Source of the DNA: Micrococcaceae bacterium UBA3381
Lineage (GTDB): Bacteria; Actinomycetota; Actinomycetes; Actinomycetales; Micrococcaceae
Assembly: GCA_002358975.1 (NCBI GenBank)
Contig: DEPX01000141.1
Location: forward strand, 342-7,500
Direction: 5' to 3'
DNA length: 7,159 nucleotides
Part shown: positions 1 through 6,390 of the stretch, in pieces
Numbering within the stretch: position 1 is the stretch's first letter
Layout: each line of letters opens with the position of its first letter
The notes under the pieces: generated by a model
Databases searched by the model: none
Seen by the model: the letters and a program-made list of their open reading frames with translations, nothing else
What the model was told of the DNA's origin: nothing
Translations under genes and position numbers: made by a program

Positions 1-1
1 A

Positions 2-1012
2 CAGCCCGCGCCGGAACCAGACGTGACCATGCCCGATGTGGTAACTCCACCACCGGCCGAACAGCCTGCGGCAACCAAAACGGTTGAGAAAGATGTGGTC
101 AAAGAGCCCTCCAAGTTCCGCAAACTGTTCATCACACTGGGCATCGTCGTCGTCGCGGCCGTGGCCCTGGTGTTGGTTGCCCAGTGGTTGCGCAGTCTGG
201 ACCCGGTGGCGAATTTTATTGCCACCTACAACGGCACCCCCACCCATCCTGCAGGTGTGGAGCCCGGTGTGCCCGGTTGGGTCGGCTGGCAACACTTTTT
301 GAATTTCTTCATCATTGTCATGGTGCTGCGTTCCGGGTTCATTATCCGCAACCAACAACGCCCCGAAGCCTATTGGACCCCGAATCAAGGCGGGCTCTAC
401 TCGCCGAAAAATAACGCGCCGCAAAAGGTTTCGATCCAACAGTGGATTCACCAAACCTTCAATATTTTGTGGGTTGCCAACGGGCTGATCTTCTACGTGA
501 TGGTGTTCGCCACCGGTCACTGGATGCGCATTGTGCCCACCAACTGGGATATTTTCCCCAATATCGTCTCAGCGGGCATCCAATACGTCTCCCTGGACTG
601 GCCGGAGGAACATTCCTGGGTGTATTATAACGCGCTACAGCTGCTGACCTATTTCATCACCATATTTATTGCCGCACCGATCGCCATCATTTCTGGGCTG
701 CGCCTATCTACCTGGTGGCCACAACAAGCCAAGCGCCTGAACAAAGCGTTCTCTTTGGAGGCCGCCCGCAAGATCCACTTCGTCACGATGCTGTATTTCG
801 TGGTGTTCATCGTCGTCCACCTCTTCCTGGTGTTCACCACCGGGGTGCTATCGAATCTGAATATGATGTTCACCGCTCGGAACGCCGACGACTGGCTGGG
901 CATCGGCGTTTTTGCTCTGTCGGTGGCCGTCACCGTGGGCATCGCCTGGCTGATCAAACCTATTTTCATCTCACCAATTGCTGAAAAGACCGGACAGGTC
1001 TCAACTCGTTAA
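2..1012 (+). CDS. Cytochrome b/b6-domain membrane protein (5'-partial)
   Basis: This is probably a di-heme cytochrome b membrane subunit passing electrons between the quinone pool and a partner oxidoreductase (family inference: Ni-hydrogenase/formate dehydrogenase/thiosulfate reductase cytochrome b type). The frame is open to the window edge, and neither GTG at 23 nor ATG at 29 has a convincing ribosome binding site, so the true start is likely upstream. Numbering from GTG 23 (329 aa), residues 1-32 are a Pro/Ala/Glu/Lys-rich tail and hydrophobic helices lie at about 36-54, 88-106, 143-163, 204-225, 252-273 and 291-312. Histidines suited to heme ligation sit in or beside helices: H91, H143, H166, H252 and H266. 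Relatives often sit beside a molybdopterin oxidoreductase, but no such partner is visible here. The next gene starts 10 bp downstream, implying one transcript. The fold class is fairly sure; the partner is unknown. Confidence 0.75.
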   Translation, partial: QPAPEPDVTMPDVVTPPPAEQPAATKTVEKDVVKEPSKFRKLFITLGIVVVAAVALVLVAQWLRSLDPVANFIATYNGTPTHPAGVEPGVPGWVGWQHFLNFFIIVMVLRSGFIIRNQQRPEAYWTPNQGGLYSPKNNAPQKVSIQQWIHQTFNILWVANGLIFYVMVFATGHWMRIVPTNWDIFPNIVSAGIQYVSLDWPEEHSWVYYNALQLLTYFITIFIAAPIAIISGLRLSTWWPQQAKRLNKAFSLEAARKIHFVTMLYFVVFIVVHLFLVFTTGVLSNLNMMFTARNADDWLGIGVFALSVAVTVGIAWLIKPIFISPIAEKTGQVSTR

Positions 1013-1015
1013 GGA
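1011..1015 (+). promoter_or_regulatory. Ribosome binding site of the acyl-CoA dehydrogenase
   Basis: AAGGA lies 7 nt before ATG 1023 and shares two bases with the TAA stop (1010-1012) of the preceding cytochrome gene. It fixes the dehydrogenase start at 1023 rather than the in-frame ATG at 978, which would add 15 residues overlapping the cytochrome gene. The overlap suggests coupled translation. Confidence 0.7.
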
Positions 1016-1022
1016 AAAAGTC

Positions 1023-2183
1023 ATGATCCTAGACAACTACCACCCCATCTGGGAAACCGAAGAGCACGCTGACCTGCGCGAGATGGCCCGTGAATTTATG
1101 GCCAACGAGATCGTCCCGCACCACGACCGCTTCGCCGAAAATCACCAGGTCGACCGGGAGCTGTGGAATAAGGCGGGCGAAAACGGCCTACTGCTGATCT
1201 CCGTACCCGAAGAATACGGTGGCGGTGGGGCCGACTTCTCCCACGAAGCAGCCATTCTGTACGAACAGGGGCTGGCCACCGATGACGCCTGGGGTTATAG
1301 CATCCACTCGACCATCGTCGCCCACTATATTTCGGCCTACGGTACCGAAGAACAAAAACACCGTTGGCTACCCAAAATGGCCACCGGAGAACTCGTGGCC
1401 GCCATCGCCATGACCGAGCCCACTACCGGCTCCGACCTGCAGGCGATACGCACCAACGGCACCCGCGACGGCGACGATTTGGTCATCAACGGTTCCAAAA
1501 CCTTCATCACCAATGGCACCCAAGCAAACCTCGTCGTCATCGTAGCCCGCACTAACGACCAGCCGGGCGCCAGAGGCATCTCGCTGGTAGTGGCCGAAGT
1601 TGATGGCCTGGCCGGTTTCGAACGCGGCCGCGTACTGGATAAATTGGGCGGCCATGGTCAAGATACCCGCGAGCTAGCCTTTAGCGACATGCGCGTACCG
1701 GCCGCCAATATTCTGGGCGGCGACGACGGCGACGGCAAAGGCTTCGCCCAGTTAATGCAACAGTTGCCCCAAGAACGCTTGGCCGTTGCCATTACCGCCG
1801 TCGGCTCAGCCGAAGCCGCTGTGCGCCAAACCATTGAATACACCAAAGAACGCAAACTGTTTGGCCAAACGGTAATGGACTTCCAGAACACCAAATTCAC
1901 GCTGGCCGAATGCGCAACCGACACACTGGCCGCCAAAACCTTCATCGACTACTGCATTGCCGAACACGACAAGGGCAACCTGACCAACGAACAAGCCTCC
2001 GCGGCCAAGTACTGGGCCACCGATGTGCAAAACTCGGTGCTAGACCGTTGTCTGCAGCTGTGGGGCGGTTATGGGTACATGATGGAATACCCGATTGCCC
2101 GGATGTACGCCGGTGCCCGCGTCCAACAAATTTACGCGGGCACCAACGAGGTCATGAAAGACCTCATCGCCCGCGGTTTCTAA
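1023..2183 (+). CDS. Acyl-CoA dehydrogenase, long-chain (LCAD) type
   Basis: A 386-aa FAD flavoenzyme for the first step of beta-oxidation (acyl-CoA to trans-2-enoyl-CoA), normally passing electrons to ETF. Domain order is typical: N-terminal helical (about 10-123), middle beta (about 127-222, with MTEPTTGSDLQ at 130-140 and FITNGTQA at 161-168 near the flavin) and C-terminal helical (about 235-386, with FGQTVMDFQ at 280-288 and GGYGYMMEYPIARMY at 348-362). In medium/short-chain enzymes the catalytic Glu is in an IYEGT loop; here that loop reads IYAGTNEV (370-377), lacking it. Instead LPQERL (248-253) supplies E251 on helix G, as in long-chain and isovaleryl-CoA dehydrogenases. The C-terminal half closely resembles mammalian LCAD, so a long-chain or branched substrate is likely but unproven. 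It follows the cytochrome gene by 10 bp and its last 20 bp overlap the convergent symporter gene. Confidence 0.95.
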   Translation: MILDNYHPIWETEEHADLREMAREFMANEIVPHHDRFAENHQVDRELWNKAGENGLLLISVPEEYGGGGADFSHEAAILYEQGLATDDAWGYSIHSTIVAHYISAYGTEEQKHRWLPKMATGELVAAIAMTEPTTGSDLQAIRTNGTRDGDDLVINGSKTFITNGTQANLVVIVARTNDQPGARGISLVVAEVDGLAGFERGRVLDKLGGHGQDTRELAFSDMRVPAANILGGDDGDGKGFAQLMQQLPQERLAVAITAVGSAEAAVRQTIEYTKERKLFGQTVMDFQNTKFTLAECATDTLAAKTFIDYCIAEHDKGNLTNEQASAAKYWATDVQNSVLDRCLQLWGGYGYMMEYPIARMYAGARVQQIYAGTNEVMKDLIARGF

Positions 2184-3687
2184 CAGGCCCATCCGGTGCA
2201 TCCTGTTGCACACCGTAATTCTGGGACGAGCCGACGATGTCGCCGGCTTTCCACTCTTCCCATCCCGGCTGGTCAGCCATAAACGCCTCGATCTGGTCGG
2301 CGGTGGCTTCCAACTTCGGATCGTGTTTCAGGTAGTGCTTCGTCTCGCGAGCGATCAGACCCGACAGGACAATTAGCCCGATGAGGTTCGGTAACGCCAT
2401 CAGCCCGTTGAAGATATCTGAGAATAACCAAATCGGTTCAAGCTCAGCTGTAGCACCAATGAACACCACCAAGGAGAAGAATACCCGGAACGGCATGACC
2501 AACCAGCGGCCAAACAGCCGCTCAATATTGCGCTCACCGTAGTAGGACCAGGCCAGCATCGTCGAGAAAGCAAATAGCACCAACCCGATGGTTACAACCC
2601 AGTGGCCCCATTGTCCCGGCAGGCCATAACTGAATGCTTCACCGGTCATCAGTGTTGCTGGTATCTGCTCGCCGGTGGTGGGGTCAACCTGGTTCCAGGT
2701 GCCGGTGGTGATAATAACCAAACCGGTAAAGCTGACGACGATGATGGTGTCAATAAAGGTTTGCGTCATCGACACTAATCCTTGACGCACCGGGTGGCTC
2801 GTCTGTGCTGCTGCAGCAGCAATTGCAGCCGAACCCAGCCCGGATTCGTTGGAGAACATCCCGCGAGCCACCCCGTACTGGATGACAATGATGATCGCCG
2901 AGCCGACGAAGCCGCCGGTGGCCGAGGTACCGGTAAAGGCGTCAGTAAAGATCGAAGCCAGCGCCGCCGGCAGCGCGTTGAGATTGACCAGCAAAACATA
3001 GATAGCGCCCACGACATAGAAGATCACCATAAAAGGGACCATTCCAGCGGTGACACGGCCGATAGATTTGATACCGCCCACCAGTACGAGCAAGACCATC
3101 GCCGTCAGGATCAACCCGGTAACCCAGATGGGAACGCTCCAGCTGCTCTCCACATTCGAGGCAATCGCATTGCCCTGGGTCATATTCCCAATACCAAAGC
3201 AAGCGATGACAGAGAAAATAGCAAATGCTAAGGCCAAGATTTTGCCGATGGGACCACGAATGCCGCGTTCAAGATAATACTGCGGCCCACCGGATTTCTC
3301 ACCGGCTGTATCGGTGCCGCGGAAGCGTACACCTAAAAACGCTTCGGCATATTTAGAGGCCATGCCGACCAGGCCGGTAATCCACATCCAAAATAAAGCC
3401 CCAGGTCCGCCGATACCGATGGCCGTAGCTACACCGACAATATTTCCGGTTCCAACCGTGGCGGCCAGCGCTGTGGTCAACGCCTGAAATTGTGAAATAT
3501 CGCCCTTGGACCCGGGATCTTTCCGCTTGATGATGCCTAAGGTCAGAGCTGGAATAAGTTTCGTGAATTGTAATCCGCCCAAGCGGAAGGTCAAATAGAG
3601 CCCAGTAAGAAGCAGGATGGGGATTAGCAGAAACGGTCCCCAGACGAATCCACTGATCGCATCAAGAACTTCAACGAGATTATCCAT
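2164..3687 (-). CDS. AGCS-family sodium:alanine/glycine symporter
   Basis: A 507-aa inner-membrane transporter that probably imports alanine or glycine with Na+. The family signature is complete: GGPGALFWMWITGLVG at residues 93-108, preceded by the conserved QALTTALAATVGTGNIVGVA stretch (68-87) and followed by ARGMFSNESGLGSAAIA (274-290). About ten or more hydrophobic helices span residues 10 to 445, followed by a hydrophilic cytoplasmic tail (about 447-507) rich in charged residues and Trp (PGWEEWK, 474-480). The length is normal to slightly long for the family. ATG 3687 is chosen because it starts the canonical N-terminus and has AAGGGG 11 nt upstream. The last codons run into the 3' end of the convergent acyl-CoA dehydrogenase gene. 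It is transcribed divergently from the acyl-CoA synthetase, with a CRP-like palindrome just upstream. Exact substrate and sodium versus proton coupling cannot be read from sequence. Confidence 0.95.
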   Translation of the reverse strand: MDNLVEVLDAISGFVWGPFLLIPILLLTGLYLTFRLGGLQFTKLIPALTLGIIKRKDPGSKGDISQFQALTTALAATVGTGNIVGVATAIGIGGPGALFWMWITGLVGMASKYAEAFLGVRFRGTDTAGEKSGGPQYYLERGIRGPIGKILALAFAIFSVIACFGIGNMTQGNAIASNVESSWSVPIWVTGLILTAMVLLVLVGGIKSIGRVTAGMVPFMVIFYVVGAIYVLLVNLNALPAALASIFTDAFTGTSATGGFVGSAIIIVIQYGVARGMFSNESGLGSAAIAAAAAQTSHPVRQGLVSMTQTFIDTIIVVSFTGLVIITTGTWNQVDPTTGEQIPATLMTGEAFSYGLPGQWGHWVVTIGLVLFAFSTMLAWSYYGERNIERLFGRWLVMPFRVFFSLVVFIGATAELEPIWLFSDIFNGLMALPNLIGLIVLSGLIARETKHYLKHDPKLEATADQIEAFMADQPGWEEWKAGDIVGSSQNYGVQQDAPDGPVRNRGR

Positions 3688-3698
3688 AGGAAAATGTT

Positions 3699-3704
3699 CC
3701 CCTT
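3699..3704 (-). promoter_or_regulatory. Ribosome binding site of the symporter
   Basis: On the minus strand AAGGGG lies 11 nt before the ATG at 3687. The spacing is slightly long but no better candidate is present. It supports the start chosen for the symporter. Confidence 0.5.
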
Positions 3705-3709
3705 CTAGG

Positions 3710-3725
3710 TGTGAGGTATGTCACG
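3710..3725. promoter_or_regulatory. CRP/GlxR-like operator, site 1
   Basis: TGTGAGGTATGTCACG matches the CRP-family consensus TGTGA-N6-TCACA at 9 of 10 fixed positions. Its centre is about 30 bp upstream of the symporter start codon and about 165 bp upstream of the synthetase start. It sits just outside the symporter ribosome binding site, a position more suited to repression of the symporter or control of both divergent promoters. The match is seen directly; binding by a cAMP-receptor-type protein (GlxR or Crp in actinobacteria) is inference. Confidence 0.45.
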
Positions 3726-3735
3726 TTATCGAGTC

Positions 3736-3763
3736 AGCCTACCGGAGTCGCGGCTGCTTGCAA
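3736..3763 (-). promoter_or_regulatory. Weak candidate promoter for the symporter
   Basis: On the minus strand TTGCAA (3763-3758) is separated by 16 nt from TAGGCT (3741-3736), a poor sigma-A-like pair (4/6 and 3/6 consensus matches). It would place transcription start near 3730, just before operator site 1. No better minus-strand pair was found in this region, so this is a placeholder. Confidence 0.2.
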
Positions 3764-3782
3764 CAGTCAACGCCGTCGCCGC

Positions 3783-3811
3783 TTCACATGGCGCGTCGTC
3801 TTCGCTAATGT
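3783..3811 (+). promoter_or_regulatory. Sigma-A-like promoter of the acyl-CoA synthetase
   Basis: A -35 box TTCACA (3783-3788, 5 of 6 to TTGACA) is followed after an optimal 17 nt by TAATGT (3806-3811), which keeps the key T-A-N-N-N-T pattern of a -10 box. Transcription would start near 3818, leaving a leader of about 65 nt before ATG 3883. Operator site 2 covers the end of the -10 box and the predicted start point. Confidence 0.5.
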
Positions 3812-3824
3812 GTTGTACACCACA
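3809..3824. promoter_or_regulatory. CRP/GlxR-like operator, site 2
   Basis: TGTGTTGTACACCACA is a near-perfect palindrome (7 of 8 base pairs) and matches TGTGA-N6-TCACA at 8 of 10 positions, both differences being the innermost bases of the arms. It covers the end of the -10 box and the predicted transcription start of the synthetase promoter, the geometry of a repressor site. A TetR-type operator is an alternative reading. Confidence 0.4.
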
Positions 3825-3835
3825 ACCACACAGGA

Positions 3836-3850
3836 GTTTGCGCGCCAAAC
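3836..3850. repeat. Short inverted repeat in the synthetase leader
   Basis: GTTTG-CGCGC-CAAAC has perfect 5-bp arms around a 5-nt centre. It lies in the predicted untranslated leader, 32 nt before the synthetase start codon. It could be an operator or a small RNA hairpin, but arms this short arise often by chance. Confidence 0.25.
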
Positions 3851-3872
3851 ACCTGTGTCGTCACTCAACGAA

Positions 3873-3877
3873 AAGGA
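3873..3877 (+). promoter_or_regulatory. Ribosome binding site of the acyl-CoA synthetase
   Basis: AAGGA lies 5 nt before ATG 3883 and is the only good Shine-Dalgarno match near the gene start. It decides for this start over in-frame candidates further upstream such as 3718. Confidence 0.65.
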
Positions 3878-3882
3878 ACGGT

Positions 3883-5541
3883 ATGTCAGCTGTCGTACAT
3901 GGTTATCCATCCACAATGCAGGACGATTATCAGTTGAACATGGGAACCCTGATTCGTCAGGCCGTGCGCTCCTACCCGGATACCGAGATCGTGCACCGTA
4001 ACTCCAAAGGTGAGTGGGGGCGCACCACCTATCAAGAGAACTTTGACCGCATCGAACGCGGTGCCGCCGCCTTAGCCAAACTCGGCGTTCGTGTTGGAGA
4101 CCGCGTGGGCGTCATGGACTGGAATTCGCTGCGCCACTATGAGCTCTACTGGGCGATACCGGCCATCGGCGCCGTCTTCACCCAGTTAAATTTGCGCCTG
4201 GGAGCCGATGACCTGCGTTACGTGATCGAGGATTCCCAAGCTTCGGTGATTCTAATTGACGAGACCTTGGTGCCATTGATCGAGCCGCTAGCCCAACAGG
4301 TGACCGGCGTTGAGACCTGGGTAATATTATCCGACGACGAAATTGAGCATAACCTACCCAATGCGGTCTACTATGAGCAGCTCATCGCCGAGACCGAGCC
4401 GCTAGAAGAATGGCCCAATATGGCCGAAACGTCCGCGTTCGCCGCCGGTTACACCACCGGTACAACCGGTCGACCCAAGGGCGTATTCTACTCGCACCGC
4501 TCCCAGTTTTTGCACGCCTATGCTTATACCAATGGTTTGGGCGTTAGCTCCAGTGATGTGGTCATGCCAATCACGCCCATGTTTCACGTGCTGACCTGGG
4601 GCACCGTACAAGCCACCGTCCTAGCCGGAGCGAAAATCGTATTGCCCGGTCAATTCTCTGCTGACACGCTGGGTGCCATCACCGGCGCGCTGACGGATGA
4701 AGGCGTGACCGTAACCAACGGTGTACCGTCCATCTTCGCCCCGATGTTGAAAGTACTGCGATCCAAAGGCGTCAAAGATCTGACCGGTTTAAGGCTACTG
4801 TGTGGTGGCACCGAGCCACCGCTGTCGATGATCAGGGAATATAAGGAGGAATTCAATGCGGAGGTCGTCCACGCCTACGGTGCCACCGAAACCTCGCCAT
4901 TGGTCTCCGTCAACCGGATTACCCCAGCAATGCGAGCCCGTCTAACCGAAGAAGAAATCGAAGCCTACGGTTCCAAACAGGGGCGCATCCCCGTCAACGT
5001 GGAGTTGAAAATTGTTGATGGCGTCGGCAATGAGGTGCCCGCGGATGGCCAGGCGGCCGGAGAAATGCTGATCAAAGGGCCCTGGATTACCGCCAGCTAT
5101 CACGGCATGTCCGAAGAAGAACAAGCCGATAAATTCGTGGACGGATATTGGCGTTCCGGTGATGTGGCCAGTATTGACGAGAACGGTTTTATCAAAATTA
5201 CCGATCGGCTCAAGGATGTCATCAAATCCGGTGGCGAGTGGATCTCATCGATCGATATGGAAAATGCCATGGTTGGCCACCCCAAGGTAAACCAGGCGGC
5301 GGTTGTTGGGCTGGAACACCCAAAATGGGACGAGCGGCCCTTTATGCTCCTTGTGCTCCATGACGGCGAAGAGATTACCACCGAAGAAGTCCATGAACAT
5401 CTGCTGCAAAGTTTCGCAAAGTGGCAGCTGCCGGAACAATTCCAAGTGGTAGACGAAATCCCGGCCACCTCGGTGGGCAAGATTGATAAGAAAGTGATCC
5501 GCAGCCAATACGGTGACCTCTATCAGTCCGAAGCTTCATAA
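3883..5541 (+). CDS. Fatty-acyl-CoA synthetase (AMP-forming, AlkK/FadD type)
   Basis: A 552-aa ligase of the acyl-adenylate-forming family: fatty acid + ATP + CoA gives acyl-CoA + AMP + PPi, supplying beta-oxidation or lipid synthesis. All core motifs are present: phosphate-binding YTTGTTGRPKG (190-200), YGATETS (332-338), GYWRSGD (421-427), hinge region DRLKDVIKSGGEWIS (441-455) and the C-terminal SVGKIDKK (530-537) with the expected adenylation lysine K533. The large AMP-binding domain spans about 20-440 and the small mobile domain about 455-540. MPITPMFHVLTWG (228-240) and the N-terminal AIPAIGAVFTQLNLRL segment (91-106) resemble the AlkK medium/long-chain group. Start 3883 is set by its ribosome binding site; upstream in-frame codons cross the promoter. 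It may work with the acyl-CoA dehydrogenase at 1023. Chain-length preference cannot be read. The gene ends 16 bp from the convergent aspartate dehydrogenase. Confidence 0.93.
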   Translation: MSAVVHGYPSTMQDDYQLNMGTLIRQAVRSYPDTEIVHRNSKGEWGRTTYQENFDRIERGAAALAKLGVRVGDRVGVMDWNSLRHYELYWAIPAIGAVFTQLNLRLGADDLRYVIEDSQASVILIDETLVPLIEPLAQQVTGVETWVILSDDEIEHNLPNAVYYEQLIAETEPLEEWPNMAETSAFAAGYTTGTTGRPKGVFYSHRSQFLHAYAYTNGLGVSSSDVVMPITPMFHVLTWGTVQATVLAGAKIVLPGQFSADTLGAITGALTDEGVTVTNGVPSIFAPMLKVLRSKGVKDLTGLRLLCGGTEPPLSMIREYKEEFNAEVVHAYGATETSPLVSVNRITPAMRARLTEEEIEAYGSKQGRIPVNVELKIVDGVGNEVPADGQAAGEMLIKGPWITASYHGMSEEEQADKFVDGYWRSGDVASIDENGFIKITDRLKDVIKSGGEWISSIDMENAMVGHPKVNQAAVVGLEHPKWDERPFMLLVLHDGEEITTEEVHEHLLQSFAKWQLPEQFQVVDEIPATSVGKIDKKVIRSQYGDLYQSEAS

Positions 5542-5557
5542 GTTGCTGACGCCGCAG

Positions 5558-6337
5558 TTAGTTTCGACGAATATACGGTTCCACCCGCCGAATAGTTGCT
5601 GCAAGTGATAACGCCGTCGTCCCGGAAGTTGCCGGGTTGATCGGACTCGGAGAAGAAACGAACTCGAAGGTGAATCGACCCGCTTCGCCGGATGCTGCAA
5701 TTCTGTGAGCGGATTCTGGGCGCTGTGGGTCTGCAACCAATTGGACTTTGACGCGGCGCAACGCCTCCGACCAGGGACGGGAGCCTCGTGTGGCATAGGC
5801 AAGCGCTACCGCCACATTCACATTGCCGGGAAACTTATCGATGGCGTCAATCGGGTTGCCGGCAAAAAGAGTTTCAGGTTCTTGAAGTTCTTCAAGCCGT
5901 GCTGCGTCGTTATCCGTCATCCAGGGTTGGATCAGCCCGGCTGGACCTTTCGACGTCGTGATAGAAACGTCATCGAGTTGATCAGCAACGGCCTCCAGTA
6001 GGTCGAAACCGCCAATAGCCCCATTGGTGACGTGCAGATGCGGCGTCATCAGAGCGTCGGCTGTGGCGGGATCGGCAAGTGCGCCAACAGAAGTCAGCAC
6101 GAAGGGTTTATGCACTTTTGGTAGGAAGTGTTTTGCAACGTCGACGCCGGCAGCCTCAACTACCAGGTCTGCTTGAGCAAGTGCTTGGGGAAAGTGTTGT
6201 TCCGTGATGAGCTGTACACCCAGGGTTCCGCGCTCGCGGTGGGCGTCGATGTCACGCACCATGGCGGTGAACTCGTGGTCCAGCAGCCGGACAATGTGGC
6301 GTCCAATGGAACCAAAACCCAGCAACAGAATCTTCAT
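5558..6337 (-). CDS. nadX: L-aspartate dehydrogenase-like protein (NadX family)
   Basis: A 259-aa NAD(P)-dependent dehydrogenase, expected to oxidise L-aspartate to iminoaspartate/oxaloacetate plus ammonia; in some bacteria this feeds quinolinate and NAD synthesis. It has a Rossmann nucleotide-binding motif GFGSIG (7-12), ADLVVEAAG (56-64), GAIGGFDLLEA (106-116), the hallmark FPGNVNVAVALAYA (169-182), and a C-terminal block with H211 (in AHRIAASGEAGRF, 210-222) at the position of the catalytic His of archaeal/Thermotoga aspartate dehydrogenases, followed by NPATSGTTALS (234-244). Length is typical (about 260). ATG 6337 starts directly on the Rossmann strand; a GTG at 6376 would add 13 residues, and neither start has a good ribosome binding site. 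No nadA or nadC neighbour is visible, so an NAD-biosynthetic role is not supported by context. It is divergent from the LemA gene, 53 bp apart. Confidence 0.82.
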   Translation of the reverse strand: MKILLLGFGSIGRHIVRLLDHEFTAMVRDIDAHRERGTLGVQLITEQHFPQALAQADLVVEAAGVDVAKHFLPKVHKPFVLTSVGALADPATADALMTPHLHVTNGAIGGFDLLEAVADQLDDVSITTSKGPAGLIQPWMTDNDAARLEELQEPETLFAGNPIDAIDKFPGNVNVAVALAYATRGSRPWSEALRRVKVQLVADPQRPESAHRIAASGEAGRFTFEFVSSPSPINPATSGTTALSLAATIRRVEPYIRRN

Positions 6338-6390
6338 GTCTGCAACTGTAGTAAAAAGCTGGGAGGATTTCCCCACGAGTATTAGGCGGT

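Noticed and set aside
978..1022. Upstream in-frame start for the acyl-CoA dehydrogenase
   Set aside because: It would overlap the cytochrome gene by 35 bp and add non-family residues; ATG 1023 has a proper ribosome binding site and the usual N-terminus.
2196..2211. Hairpin GTGCA-N6-TGCAC just after the dehydrogenase stop, as a terminator
   Set aside because: The stem is only 5 bp, no T tract follows, and it lies within symporter coding sequence.
2806..2821. Perfect 16-bp palindrome TGCTGCTGCAGCAGCA
   Set aside because: It lies inside the symporter gene and follows from a run of alanine codons in the conserved AAIAAAAAAQ-type segment; no regulatory role is needed.
3718..3882. In-frame 55-codon upstream extension of the acyl-CoA synthetase
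   Set aside because: It runs through the predicted promoter and both operator-like sites, has no ribosome binding site, and encodes a Ser/His/Arg-rich stretch unlike the family N-terminus. ATG 3883 has AAGGA at good spacing.
6361..6367. GGGAGGA as the ribosome binding site of LemA
   Set aside because: It is 23 nt from ATG 6391 and no start codon lies at normal distance on the plus strand; probably chance.
6338..6376. GTG 6376 as an earlier start for the aspartate dehydrogenase
   Set aside because: It adds 13 non-conserved residues ahead of the Rossmann strand and has no ribosome binding site. It is not fully excluded because ATG 6337 also lacks a good one.
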